Assembly: GCA_900758495.1 (NCBI GenBank)
Contig: CAAERO010000041.1
Span: forward strand, 1 to 64,000
DNA length: 64,000 nucleotides
Direction: 5' to 3'
Origin: Bacilli bacterium
GTDB taxonomy: Bacteria; Bacillota_I; Bacilli_A; RF39; UBA660
Below the pieces are notes generated by a model. The model was not told the origin of the DNA. It searched no databases and was given only the letters and a program-made list of their open reading frames with translations. Positions 1 to 8,104 of the stretch are shown here, piece by piece. The position numbers and the translations under genes are program-made. Positions within the stretch are counted from its first letter, which is position 1; the number at the start of each line of letters is the position of its first letter.

Positions 1-2
1 AA

Positions 3-1352
3 AACTATAATCCTCAAAATGATAATGGTGGACTAATCTATAAAGTAAAAGTAAATGTCTATGGACAAACCAGTGATACAGTAGCAAAAGTAGAAGATAC
101 TTATTGCAAAGATAATGGATTTAATACTTTATCAGATTGTATGTTAGTAATGAACAATCGCGAATCATCAGTAGATACAGCTAAAGCTAATATCAAGTCA
201 AAAGGAACCCCAGACTTTAGTAAAACAGCAACAACAGATGAAGGCCTTTTCATGTCAGAAGATGACGAAGGAGAAAGTTACTACTATCGAGGAGCAGTAA
301 AGAATAACTATGTTTCATTTGCAGGATTCATTTGGAGAATCATTCGTCGCAATGGAGATGGTTCCATTAGAATGATTTATTCGGGAAAATCAACAAGTGA
401 TACAGGAGAAGCAACCACTATAGGAAAATCACCATTCAATAGTAAATATTGGGACCCAGCTCATGTTGGTTATAAGTACAATGAGAAATTCTCACTTCAT
501 GAAAATAATGGGACAACAGGATACAACTGGTTTACCAATACACAAAAGTATAATTTTGGAACAGGATATACTTTTGATGAATCAACCAAAAAATTCACTT
601 TAACTGGTACTATTAAACAATTAACTTGGAAAGATAATTCAGATGAGATAGTAGCAGGAAAATTATATAGCTGTTTAAGCACAAGTTGTAATGTAGTTTA
701 TAAAGTAACAGGATATCAAAATGATACCACAATGACAGTACAACCAATCTCATATAGTAGTGATAGTTATGCAGATGCAGTAACAAATACAACAAATTCT
801 ACCATGAAAAACACTTTAGATACTTGGTATAGGAATAATCTAACAAGTTATGCATCTTATCTAGCAGATGAAACATTCTGTAGTGATAGAAGCATTTCAA
901 GTGGTTCAGGATATTTAATAACCTCAACAACTACTTATGGAGCATATGGCCGTTTATTAGATAGAAGAACACCAAGTTTAAAATGTGCTCAAGATAATGA
1001 TAAATTTAAAGTATCAAATGCAAGTGCTAAATTAGATTATCCAATATCACTAATCACAGCAGATGAAGCAGCTATGGCAGGAGGAGTATACAATAGACCA
1101 AATAGTAATTATTATCTATATAATGGACAATACTTCTGGACGCTGTCTCCGTCTTACTTCGTTTCAAATATCTCTAGTGCGATTGTTTGGCTCATTAATC
1201 CTTCAGGCATGTTGGGTCATTGGGGTAGTGTCGAGATTTCCTTCGGGGCCCGTCCAGTTATCAACTTAAAGGCTGATGCCTTAATAACTAAAGGAGATGG
1301 AACATCTCTAAATCCTTATGTTTTATCAGGAAACTATAATAATTCAAAATAA
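3..1352 (+). CDS. Secreted/surface protein, C-terminal part (5' end outside window), with DGR-like variable region
   Basis: The frame is open from base 3 with no start, so the gene enters from the left; the ATG at 141 is internal. About 449 residues are visible and end at the TAA of 1350-1352. The protein is Asn/Thr/Ser/Tyr-rich and has a W-R-I-I core (F-A-G-F-I-W-R-I-I, codons near 321-347). It ends with W-T-L-S-P, a variable stretch, G-A-R-P-V-I-N-L-K, then a short tail ending N-P-Y-V-L. The same order occurs in the proteins at 18982 and 44218, so these are paralogues; I suspect a DUF6273-like or C-type-lectin-like fold but cannot confirm it. The block at 1140-1250 differs strongly in base composition from the rest of the gene. 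The likely role is a cell-surface or secreted binding protein; the ligand is unknown. A hairpin terminator follows. Confidence 0.8.
   Translation, partial: NYNPQNDNGGLIYKVKVNVYGQTSDTVAKVEDTYCKDNGFNTLSDCMLVMNNRESSVDTAKANIKSKGTPDFSKTATTDEGLFMSEDDEGESYYYRGAVKNNYVSFAGFIWRIIRRNGDGSIRMIYSGKSTSDTGEATTIGKSPFNSKYWDPAHVGYKYNEKFSLHENNGTTGYNWFTNTQKYNFGTGYTFDESTKKFTLTGTIKQLTWKDNSDEIVAGKLYSCLSTSCNVVYKVTGYQNDTTMTVQPISYSSDSYADAVTNTTNSTMKNTLDTWYRNNLTSYASYLADETFCSDRSISSGSGYLITSTTTYGAYGRLLDRRTPSLKCAQDNDKFKVSNASAKLDYPISLITADEAAMAGGVYNRPNSNYYLYNGQYFWTLSPSYFVSNISSAIVWLINPSGMLGHWGSVEISFGARPVINLKADALITKGDGTSLNPYVLSGNYNNSK
1140..1250 (+). other. Candidate variable region (DGR-like) in the C-terminus of the first surface protein
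   Basis: By hand count A is 18 of 120 in 1141-1260 (15%), against 25 of 60 in 1081-1140 (42%). G+C is about 58 of 120 in the block. Many codons end in C (TAC, TTC, ATC, CTC, GGC, GTC, TCC), whereas flanking codons mostly end in A or T. The block lies between W-T-L-S-P and R-P-V. NNC codons are what mutated AAC template codons would give. Confidence 0.5.
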
Positions 1353-1360
1353 ACTAATTA

Positions 1361-1390
1361 GTAGCCTTTATGTAAAGAGGTTACTTTTTA
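1361..1390 (+). terminator. Rho-independent terminator after first surface protein
   Basis: GTAGCC (1361-1366) pairs with GGTTAC (1379-1384), with a further TTT/AAA extension inside, and a T-rich run follows from 1385. It begins 9 bases after the stop codon. Confidence 0.6.
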
Positions 1391-1391
1391 C

Positions 1392-1420
1392 TTTAAAAAA
1401 GAAGAAGTACGTGCTAAAAT
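1392..1420 (+). promoter_or_regulatory. Probable extended -10 promoter of deoD
   Basis: TGC-TAAAAT (-10 at 1415-1420) is an extended -10 hexamer of the kind also seen before 23416 and 35850. The -35 at the right distance (TTTAAA, 1392-1397) is weak. Confidence 0.4.
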
Positions 1421-1444
1421 TAAAGTGTAAAGGAGAAGATGATT

Positions 1445-2158
1445 ATGACAGCACATATAGAAAGTAAAAAAGAAGAAATTGCTAAAAGAGTATTAATGCC
1501 TGGTGATCCGTTAAGAGCTAAGTATGTGGCTTCTAAGTTTTTAACTGATGCTAAATGTATTAATGAAACGAGAGGTATGTTGGGTTTTACTGGTAAGTAT
1601 AAAGGTGTAGATGTTACTATCTTTGCTTCAGGTATGGGTGGGCCATCTATTGGTATTTATGCTTATGAATTGTATAAATTTTATGATGTTGAAAAAATAA
1701 TTAGAATAGGTACTTGTGGTAGTAATAAAGAAAGTGTTCGAGTTCGTGATTTAGTAGTAGCTGATGCTGCTTATACTTTGTCAAGTTATCCTAAACTGTT
1801 CTTTAATGATACTAACCAAATATTTAAAGGAGATACTAAACTAGTAGATTCCTTATATAATCATGCTAAAGATATAACTTCTAATGTTAAAAAAGGTACT
1901 GTTATGACTAGTGATATCTTTGATGTTTATGTTGATAAAGATACTTACTTTAAAAATTATGACAGTTCTGTTGATACTCTAGTATCAGAAATGGAATGTG
2001 CTATTCTTTACTGTATGAGTGAACATTTAAATAAACAAGCAGGGTGTGTTTTAACTGTAGTAGATTCAATCTATGAAGAAGCTTATTTATCCAGTGAGGA
2101 ACGTGAAAAAGCTCTTGATGATATGATAAGAGTAGCATTAGATACGGTTATTGAATAA
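1445..2158 (+). CDS. deoD: Purine nucleoside phosphorylase, DeoD type
   Basis: It cleaves purine (deoxy)nucleosides with phosphate to the base and (deoxy)ribose-1-phosphate in purine salvage; the DeoD family is a cytoplasmic hexamer. Family signatures are L-M-P-G-D-P-L-R-A-K near the N-terminus, R-G-M-L-G-F-T-G, the phosphate-site G-T-C-G-S, E-M-E-C-A in the ribose pocket, and an Asp in T-V-V-D-S-I at the place of the catalytic Asp of S-D-H-I in E. coli DeoD. At about 237 residues the length is normal. I chose the ATG at 1445 because GGAG at 1432-1435 is about 9 bases upstream; an ATG at 1439 is too close to that site. It looks monocistronic or weakly linked to the peptidase pair downstream. 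Confidence 0.93.
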   Translation: MTAHIESKKEEIAKRVLMPGDPLRAKYVASKFLTDAKCINETRGMLGFTGKYKGVDVTIFASGMGGPSIGIYAYELYKFYDVEKIIRIGTCGSNKESVRVRDLVVADAAYTLSSYPKLFFNDTNQIFKGDTKLVDSLYNHAKDITSNVKKGTVMTSDIFDVYVDKDTYFKNYDSSVDTLVSEMECAILYCMSEHLNKQAGCVLTVVDSIYEEAYLSSEEREKALDDMIRVALDTVIE

Positions 2159-2197
2159 AAATAAATATTTAGTAAATACTATGAAAAGGTGATAAGA

Positions 2198-3460
2198 ATG
2201 CAATATACAAGAAAAGATTTAGGTGCTTATAAGTTGCACTTTATTAAAACAACTAGTTATAAAACGATAACTGTTAAGATTCATTTAAGAGAAAAAGCTC
2301 TAAAAGATAATATAACTAAACGTAGTTTTTTAAATAGTATGCTCTTTTTAGCTAGTAGGGATTATCCCAGTAAAAGAGAAATGACTTTAAAACAGCAAGA
2401 CTTATATGCTGCTAGTATTACGCATGGTTTAAGAAGACTTGGTAACTATTTTGATACTTCCATTACCTTAAAAGTATTAAATGATAAATATACGGAAGAA
2501 GGAAATTTTAAAGCATCTCTTTCTTTTTTGTCTTCTATTTTATTTAAACCTAAAGTTAAAGATTGTGCTTTTTATAAAGAAGAATTCGATATTGTTTATG
2601 AACAAAAGAAAGCAAGTATTACAAGTTTATCTGATGATAAAGCTCGTTATGCTGCTGTTAGACTTATGGACGAAATAGATAAAGATAGTCCTGTTTCTAT
2701 TAGAGGTGTTGGTTATTTAGAAGATTTAAATAGCATTACTTTAGAAAATCTTTATGAATATTATGAAGCAATGATGAGACATGATTTAGTTGATATCTTT
2801 GTTCTTGGTGATGTAGAAGTAGATGAAACAGAAAAAATGATTAAAGAGTTATTTCCCTTTGCTACTTTTAAAAAAGAAATTGATGATATTCAAGTAGATG
2901 TTACTCCTAATAAAAAAACTAACTATATTGAAGAAATATCTGATGCTAAACAAAGTCAGTTAGCCTTAGCTTTAAACTTAAAAGACTTAACTGATTATGA
3001 AAGAAAATATCCCTTAACCTTATATAACATCATATTAGGGGGTGGAGATAATTCTTATCTTTTTAAAGAAGTTAGAGAAAAGTCATCTCTTGCTTATTAT
3101 ATTGGTAGTGTTCCTAATAAATGTGATGACTTAATATTAATTAGGTCTGGGGTAACACCAGGAATGGAAAAGAAAGCTTTAGATTTAATTGAGAAAGAAA
3201 TTAAAAACTTAAAAAAGGGTAATTTTACTAATGAAGATATTGTTAATGCTAAAGAATATTTTACAACAGCACTTGATGATTTGTTAGAAAGCCCATTAGA
3301 AATAATTGATTGTTATTATATGATGGAAGTATTAGGAGTAGATGACTTTGCTACTAAAAGAGAAAAGATGTTAATGGTTAGTAAAGAAGAAATAGCAGCT
3401 GTTGCTAATAAAGTTAATATTCACACTATATTTTGTTTAAAGGGGGTAAATAATGATTAA
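2198..3460 (+). CDS. ymfF: M16-like protein without zinc motif, YmfF/YfmF type
   Basis: A member of the insulinase-like M16 family that lacks the H-x-x-E-H zinc motif, so it should be the non-catalytic half of a pair with the next gene. In Bacillus the YmfF/YmfH pair is annotated as associated with 5-aminopentanol modification of elongation factor P. The second half contains a G-G-G-D-N-S-Y-L-F-K-E-V-R-E-K-S-S-L-A-Y-type stretch, typical of the R/Y region of M16 C-domains. The start is the ATG at 2198, seven bases after AAAGGTG; an upstream GTG at 2189 overlaps this site. The last 8 bases overlap the next gene, which indicates translational coupling. The EF-P link is family knowledge, not something seen here. 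Confidence 0.85.
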   Translation: MQYTRKDLGAYKLHFIKTTSYKTITVKIHLREKALKDNITKRSFLNSMLFLASRDYPSKREMTLKQQDLYAASITHGLRRLGNYFDTSITLKVLNDKYTEEGNFKASLSFLSSILFKPKVKDCAFYKEEFDIVYEQKKASITSLSDDKARYAAVRLMDEIDKDSPVSIRGVGYLEDLNSITLENLYEYYEAMMRHDLVDIFVLGDVEVDETEKMIKELFPFATFKKEIDDIQVDVTPNKKTNYIEEISDAKQSQLALALNLKDLTDYERKYPLTLYNIILGGGDNSYLFKEVREKSSLAYYIGSVPNKCDDLILIRSGVTPGMEKKALDLIEKEIKNLKKGNFTNEDIVNAKEYFTTALDDLLESPLEIIDCYYMMEVLGVDDFATKREKMLMVSKEEIAAVANKVNIHTIFCLKGVNND

Positions 3461-4757
3461 GTATGAAATAAAAGGAACAGATACTTACTATTATCGTGAG
3501 ATGCTTCCTAATGGATTAGATATTATCCTTCTTCCAGATGATAATGATAAAAAGAAAAATTATTTTATTAACTTTGGAACATATTATGGAGCCTTAACTA
3601 ACTCTTTTGTTCCTTATGGTAAAAAAGAAATGGTTGATTTTCCACATGGTATCGCTCATTTCCTTGAACATAAATGTTTTGAGATGGAAGATGGTTTAAT
3701 ACCTTTTGATTTTTATTCTAAGACAGGTAGTTATGTAAATGCTTATACTAATTACAATACAACTTGTTATGTAGTTAGTGGTAGTAAGAACTTTAAAGAA
3801 AACTTAGAAGAATTATTAAATTTTGTTCTTAGTCCTTATTTTACGGATGAAAATGTTAAAAAAGAGCAAGGTATTATCACTGAAGAAATTCATATGCGTG
3901 AGGATGATCCAGATTATGAAACTTTCTATACTTTGAGTAATAATTTATATAAAGAATATCCTCTTAAATATCCAGTAGCAGGAAAAGATAATGATATTAA
4001 AGAAATTAACAAAGAATTGCTATATGATTGTTATAATACTTTCTATCGACCTAGTAATATGTTTTTAGTAATAGGAGGAGTATTCAATAAAGATGAAGTT
4101 ATTCCTTTAGTTAAAAATAAACTGAATAAATTAGGTTTTACTGATAAGGAAGAATTTAATGTTGAAAAGAAAGAAATAATAGAACCGTTAGCTGTTTTAA
4201 AAGAAGAAGAAACTATTTATAAAGATGTGAAGTTAGAAAAAATTGTTATGGGTTATAAGATGGATAGAAGTAAATTTGAAATTGCTGATGATATAGTTTT
4301 AGATTTATATCTTAATATGCTTTTATCTGTTAATTTTGGTAATACCTCATTATTTCAAGAACAAGTAAGAAATAACCATTTAGCCATTAATACTGGTTAT
4401 AGTTTTGATAAGGCTGGTAATATTTTAACTTTCTTGGTAGAAGCTGATATCTTAAATGAAGAAGACTATCTCTCTTTATTGGATAAAAAATTAGCTAATT
4501 TAGAAGTTACGAAGGAAGACTTGGAAAGAATTAAGAAAGTATGGATTTCTTCCGAAGTAATGAAAACAGATTATAAAGAAGCGATGGTTAATAACATTGT
4601 AACAGATTTAAACTTATATCATGATTTCTGTGATCATTATATTGATCTTATTAGAGAAATGGATATTGATACGATGAATTCAGTAATTAGAAGTTTAGAT
4701 TTTAAAAATAAATCATTTGTTAGAATGATTAGTAAAGAAATGGAAAAAGGTGAGTAA
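3453..4757 (+). CDS. ymfH: Zinc-dependent M16 peptidase, YmfH type
   Basis: The active partner of the pair, with the inverted zinc motif H-F-L-E-H at residues 69-73 (both His and Glu72 present) followed by the downstream E-E-I-H-M-R segment that supplies the third metal ligand. At 434 aa it has the two-lobed M16 length. The start ATG lies inside the last codons of ymfF and has a GGGGG-type ribosome site. In Bacillus the pair is linked to EF-P side-chain maturation, but the substrate cannot be read from sequence. After the stop comes an A/T-rich stretch with a decayed gene. Confidence 0.88.
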   Translation: MIKYEIKGTDTYYYREMLPNGLDIILLPDDNDKKKNYFINFGTYYGALTNSFVPYGKKEMVDFPHGIAHFLEHKCFEMEDGLIPFDFYSKTGSYVNAYTNYNTTCYVVSGSKNFKENLEELLNFVLSPYFTDENVKKEQGIITEEIHMREDDPDYETFYTLSNNLYKEYPLKYPVAGKDNDIKEINKELLYDCYNTFYRPSNMFLVIGGVFNKDEVIPLVKNKLNKLGFTDKEEFNVEKKEIIEPLAVLKEEETIYKDVKLEKIVMGYKMDRSKFEIADDIVLDLYLNMLLSVNFGNTSLFQEQVRNNHLAINTGYSFDKAGNILTFLVEADILNEEDYLSLLDKKLANLEVTKEDLERIKKVWISSEVMKTDYKEAMVNNIVTDLNLYHDFCDHYIDLIREMDIDTMNSVIRSLDFKNKSFVRMISKEMEKGE

Positions 4758-4800
4758 TCATCTTTTTATTTTTAAAAAATGTATATCAAAAATCTTAAAA

Positions 4801-4899
4801 AATGTATAAACAGAGATTAATTGATAACATGGTTGAAAGATATTTAGAAGTTTTTGGTGCTATTAGTATAGAAGATACAAAGTGGTGTGGGAAGACTTG
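4801..4899 (+). pseudogene. N-terminal remnant of an AAA ATPase of the DUF4143 type
   Basis: The 32 codons from the ATG at 4801 read M-Y-K-Q-R-L-I-D, then F-G-A-I-S-I-E-D-T-K-W-C-G-K-T, then TGA. This matches the start and Walker A region (G-P-K-W-C-G-K-T) of the AAA_14/DUF4143 ATP-binding proteins common in gut Bacillota, which are usually about 400 aa. It stops right after the P-loop, and no continuation is found in any frame up to 5095. The rest of 4758-5176 holds no other convincing gene. A minus-strand frame through 4795-5130 has no good start and is a shadow of this remnant at its end. Confidence 0.5.
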
Positions 4900-5095
4900 A
4901 ACTTCATCTATTTTTCTAAATTTGTCATTTTCAAAATCAATACCTTGTCTAGATTCAACCAAAGTTTTACAATAGTCATTGTTAGCATCTTCAGCATAAT
5001 AAAAATAGTAATTTTTTACACTTGTTTTATAACTTAGAACGTAAAACCCACTAACTTTAGATGATGGGTAGTTCACTAACCAATTACTAATGAGT

Positions 5096-5122
5096 AAAAG
5101 TGCATATTGATGTACTTTTTTT
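5096..5122 (+). terminator. Rho-independent terminator, orphan
   Basis: AAAAGTGCAT (5096-5105) pairs with ATGTACTTTT (5110-5119) around a 4-base loop, and T residues follow. It separates the decayed region from the promoter of the HD-domain gene. Confidence 0.6.
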
Positions 5123-5123
5123 C

Positions 5124-5152
5124 TTGCACTTTTTTAGGTAGTCTAGTAGAAT
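5124..5152 (+). promoter_or_regulatory. Sigma-70-type promoter of the HD-domain gene
   Basis: TTGCAC (5124-5129), a 17-base spacer and TAGAAT (5147-5152), about 25 bases before the ATG at 5177. Confidence 0.6.
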
Positions 5153-5176
5153 CTTTCTATAAGAGGTGTTTATATT

Positions 5177-6289
5177 ATGAAAGACAGGGAAATAGAAAAA
5201 ATAAGGACAATGTTATCATTTTATATGTTAGCAAATAACCTTAAATATCTGACAGTAGATGAAAAAGAAAGTGTTGCTAATCAAGTGTATGGTAGTATGA
5301 TTTTAGCAACAGCTATTAATTCTGAATATAAAAGAGTAGATAATTTAGGAGAAACTATTAGAATGATTTTACTTAAAACAATGAATGATTATTCTAAGGA
5401 TAAATTATTTAGTATCTTGAAGAAAATGAATAAAGGACAGGAATATATAACAAAGTTAACTAATTATGAAAATATACCATGTCATTCTTATAACGATTTT
5501 GCTTTTGATTGTATTGAATATGAACTTGAGATGGAAAAGTTTTTTAACGTAGCTTATCAGAAGGGGTTAACTTCTGCTGATGCTAAGAAATTATATGAAA
5601 CAGCTAAAAATTATGGCTTATTTAATGAAATTGGTAATGATGATAAGAAAAACTTTGAGATATTTAAGTTTTATTATTTAAATACCGTTTTAAAAAGTAA
5701 AGATAGAAGTGGTTGGGACGATTATCATTGGAATGTTTCTATTAATAGAAGAGAAAAAATTGCAGAACATATTATTGGAACAATTGCTTTAGCAACTGCT
5801 CTTGACTCAGAATTTGATTTTAATATTGACCTTGATAAGGTTACTTCTTTATTATGTATTCATGAACTTGGTGAAATAAAAATAGGAGATATTACTCCTT
5901 TTGATAATATCACTCCTGAACAAAAAAAAGAAATTGAACATAAGGCAATTATTGAAGTGGTTGATAATTTAGCAGATAAAGAGAGAATAGCTAAGTCAAT
6001 ATTTGAATTTGATGAGCGAAAAAGTAATGTAGCTAAATTTGCTTATTATTGTGATAAATTAGAAGCGGATATTCAGGCTAAAGTTTATCAAGAGATGGGT
6101 TATCAACATCCATTAACTGAACAAGATAATAATATAGTCTTTAAAAGTGCTGTAATCAACCAACTGGTTGCAGAAGGTGCAACTACGGCCTTTGATATTT
6201 GGTATGGTTATGATAAAGATATTTATAAAGACTCAAAAGTATTTACTAAGACTTTGAATTATGTTAAAGATAATAGACTAAAAAAATAA
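5177..6289 (+). CDS. HD-domain phosphohydrolase with a degenerate second HD copy
   Basis: The C-terminal half is an HD_3-type metal-dependent phosphohydrolase, the group that includes YfbR-like 5'-nucleotidases. It has E-K-I-A-E-H-I-I-G (His198), then H-E-L-G-E-I-K-I-G-D-I-T-P-F-D (His229, Glu230) and Y-Y-C-D-K-L-E-A-D with the distal Asp. The N-terminal half has a matching segment, V-A-N-Q-V-Y-G-S-M-I-L-A-T-A-I-N-S-E-Y, that aligns with I-A-E-H-I-I-G-T-I-A-L-A-T-A-L-D-S-E-F but lacks the His, so it looks like a decayed duplicate. The likely activity is nucleotide or nucleoside-monophosphate dephosphorylation, with the substrate unknown. The ribosome site is AGAGGTG. It has its own promoter and is not part of an obvious operon. 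Confidence 0.75.
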   Translation: MKDREIEKIRTMLSFYMLANNLKYLTVDEKESVANQVYGSMILATAINSEYKRVDNLGETIRMILLKTMNDYSKDKLFSILKKMNKGQEYITKLTNYENIPCHSYNDFAFDCIEYELEMEKFFNVAYQKGLTSADAKKLYETAKNYGLFNEIGNDDKKNFEIFKFYYLNTVLKSKDRSGWDDYHWNVSINRREKIAEHIIGTIALATALDSEFDFNIDLDKVTSLLCIHELGEIKIGDITPFDNITPEQKKEIEHKAIIEVVDNLADKERIAKSIFEFDERKSNVAKFAYYCDKLEADIQAKVYQEMGYQHPLTEQDNNIVFKSAVINQLVAEGATTAFDIWYGYDKDIYKDSKVFTKTLNYVKDNRLKK

Positions 6290-6299
6290 GTAAAGCCTA

Positions 6300-6328
6300 T
6301 TGCGTAAAAACAAAACATTTGTTATAAT
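6300..6328 (+). promoter_or_regulatory. Promoter of rplS
   Basis: TTGCGT (6300-6305), 17-base spacer, TATAAT (6323-6328), giving a leader of about 75 bases before rplS. Confidence 0.75.
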
Positions 6329-6334
6329 AAGAAA

Positions 6335-6400
6335 CGTCAAAAGAAAGTGTTCCGCTTTATTACTATATGTAAACATATGAGCACTGGGTATAGTTAGGAG
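6335..6400 (+). ncRNA. Ribosomal protein L19 leader (candidate)
   Basis: The transcribed region between the rplS promoter and its ribosome site contains GTGTTCCGC, a short ATATGTAAACATAT hairpin and GAGCACTGGG. These can pair as GTG-TTC with GAGCAC and resemble the L19 leader family of low-GC Gram-positives, in which L19 represses its own message. The assignment is by position and recalled consensus only. Confidence 0.5.
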
Positions 6401-6408
6401 GAAAAACG

Positions 6409-6774
6409 ATGAATATAATTGACAAAATTAATGAAAAACAAATGAATCCTGAAATTCCTGAATTTAGAGTTGGAGATACTGTTCGTGTTGATGTAAAAAT
6501 CAAAGAAGGTAAAAGAGAACGTATTCAAGCATTTGAAGGATTAGTTGTAGCAAGACGTGGTGGTAGTGTTTCTGAAACATTTACTGTTCGTAAGATCTCA
6601 TCTGGTGTTGGAGTTGAAAGAATTTTCCCAATTCATTCACCAAAAATTGATAAGATTACAGTAGTACGTCGTGGTCGCGTTCGTAGAGCTAAACTAACAT
6701 TCTTAAAGGGAATGGTTGGTCAATACAAGATTAAAGAACGTGGACAAAAAACAAAGAAAGAAAACGAAAAGTAG
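6409..6774 (+). CDS. rplS: 50S ribosomal protein L19
   Basis: A structural protein of the large subunit near the 30S interface. The sequence matches L19 along its length: [11 protein letters not shown], then [14 protein letters not shown], then [11 protein letters not shown], with a basic R-R-A-K-L C-terminus. At 121 aa it is of usual length with a short Lys/Glu tail. A strong TTAGGAGG-type ribosome site lies before the ATG. It has its own promoter, leader and terminator. Confidence 0.98.
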   Translation: MNIIDKINEKQMNPEIPEFRVGDTVRVDVKIKEGKRERIQAFEGLVVARRGGSVSETFTVRKISSGVGVERIFPIHSPKIDKITVVRRGRVRRAKLTFLKGMVGQYKIKERGQKTKKENEK

Positions 6775-6794
6775 ATTTGAAGTCTACTTTTTTT
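6769..6794 (+). terminator. Terminator of rplS
   Basis: AAGTAGA (6769-6775) pairs with TCTACTT (6783-6789) and five more T residues follow. The left arm overlaps the stop codon of rplS. Confidence 0.85.
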
Positions 6795-6808
6795 GCTAAG
6801 GGTGAAAA

Positions 6809-7300
6809 ATGGAAAAAATGAAAGAATTAATACCATATATAGTTATACTTATTCTTGTAGTACTTTTAAAGTTATTTATAGTGACACCAATTAGAGTTAA
6901 TGGCACTAGTATGATGAATACTTTGCATCCTAAGGATATAATGATTTTAAACAAAACGGCTTATCTTACTAAGAATCCTAAGAGATTTGATATAGTAGTT
7001 GTAAGGTTAGAAGATGAAGATGTTATTAAAAGAGTAATTGGTCTTCCAGGCGAAGTTATTGAGTATAAAGACAATACTTTATATGTAAATGGTAAGAAAG
7101 TAGAAGAAAAAGTAAAAGGCTTAAAGACTGATGATTATAAGAGTGAAAAGATACCAGCTGGTTCTTATCTTGTAATGGGAGATAATAGAGAAGCTTCTTA
7201 CGATGGAAGGTTTTTCGGTTTTATTAAGAAAAAGCAAATATTAGGTAGAACATCTTTAGTAATACTTCCTTTTAATAGAATAGGAAATAAAAATAAATAG
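6809..7300 (+). CDS. lepB: Signal peptidase I
   Basis: A membrane-anchored serine protease that removes signal peptides from exported proteins. It has one N-terminal membrane segment (residues about 7-26), then N-G-T-S-M-M with the nucleophile Ser34 and D-V-I-K-R-V-I-G with the general base Lys74. The C-terminal M-G-D-N-R-E-A-S-Y-D-G-R-F-F-G box is present, with Gly where many family members have Ser. At 163 aa it is typical of the small Gram-positive enzymes. It follows rplS at 34 bases, as is common in this phylum, but a terminator lies between them. A client could be any of the secreted proteins of this window. Confidence 0.93.
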   Translation: MEKMKELIPYIVILILVVLLKLFIVTPIRVNGTSMMNTLHPKDIMILNKTAYLTKNPKRFDIVVVRLEDEDVIKRVIGLPGEVIEYKDNTLYVNGKKVEEKVKGLKTDDYKSEKIPAGSYLVMGDNREASYDGRFFGFIKKKQILGRTSLVILPFNRIGNKNK

Positions 7301-7326
7301 TTCTTTAGCGATAAGGAACTTTTTAT
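7299..7326 (+). terminator. Terminator of lepB
   Basis: AGTTCTT (7299-7305) pairs with AAGGAACT (7313-7320) with one G-T pair, followed by five T residues. Confidence 0.7.
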
Positions 7327-7369
7327 ATTATGGAAGGATATTAGTATAAATAAAAGAATAGTATTGCTA

Positions 7370-8011
7370 CTATTCTGTAATTCTTCCTATTCTAAATTGA
7401 TAGATAGACTTATTGCCAATAACAGTTTCTTTTAAGTTAGCTTCAATACCTTTATATTGGAAGTATTCAGAAACTTTAGCACCATCTTCTTCTTTATTAG
7501 TTCTTGTTCTGATGATACTATCATACATATTAGTAACATCTTCATCAGTTAATTCACTATTATTTGCTTGCATTGCAAGTTTAATTAGTTCTTTAGTATC
7601 ATCATTTTCTTCTTTATAATAAATAGTCATAATCTCTACTTTGTTTTTATTTACTTGGAAGACATAAGTTATGTTATTAGTTGTATACTCGTAAAGAGTA
7701 TCTTTTTTATCTAATTTACTGCTATCAATTTTATATTTATCAAGATTTTTGTCAGCTAACAACTTATTATAATTACTAACTAATTTATCAATACTGACAT
7801 TTTTGATGGTTTCTAGTTTAGTCATTTCTGAAAAATCTATTTTTTGATCTTCCTTTTTCTTATTATTTAGATATGTTTTTGTTACTACTGTACCAAGAAA
7901 ATAAGCTCCAGTTCCTAGAATAATTGCTATTATAATAACAATTATTTTTTGCTTTTTGGTTAATTTTCTTCTTTCTTTTTTTTGCTTTTTATCCTTATTC
8001 TTTTTAATCAC
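7370..8011 (-). CDS. Uncharacterised membrane-anchored protein
   Basis: I do not recognise this 213-aa protein. It begins with about 23 mostly Lys/Arg residues, then one membrane helix (about residues 24-45), then an external domain of about 165 residues rich in Lys, Asp and Asn. That topology (basic side inside) makes it a single-pass anchored protein with an extracytoplasmic domain. It contains no cysteines and no clear catalytic motif. It is transcribed against its neighbours and faces the Smr gene across a 93-base divergent region. Its function is unknown. Confidence 0.7.
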   Translation of the reverse strand: MIKKNKDKKQKKERRKLTKKQKIIVIIIAIILGTGAYFLGTVVTKTYLNNKKKEDQKIDFSEMTKLETIKNVSIDKLVSNYNKLLADKNLDKYKIDSSKLDKKDTLYEYTTNNITYVFQVNKNKVEIMTIYYKEENDDTKELIKLAMQANNSELTDEDVTNMYDSIIRTRTNKEEDGAKVSEYFQYKGIEANLKETVIGNKSIYQFRIGRITE

Positions 8012-8054
8012 TTTACTTCACCCTAAAAGTAGTATAACATATTTCGAAAAAAAC

Positions 8055-8083
8055 TGTTCATTTTCTTTATTTTTATGTATAAT
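8055..8083 (+). promoter_or_regulatory. Promoter of the Smr-domain gene
   Basis: TATAAT at 8078-8083 with a weak -35 (TGTTCA, 8055-8060) at 17 bases. It argues against the upstream ATG at 8075, which lies inside the -10. Confidence 0.5.
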
Positions 8084-8104
8084 ATTACTGAAAGGAAGCG
8101 GAGT

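Noticed and set aside
4795..5076. Minus-strand open frame of 93 codons
   Set aside because: Its start is a GTG with no ribosome site, and the end is antisense to the AAA-ATPase remnant. No family pattern, so treated as chance.
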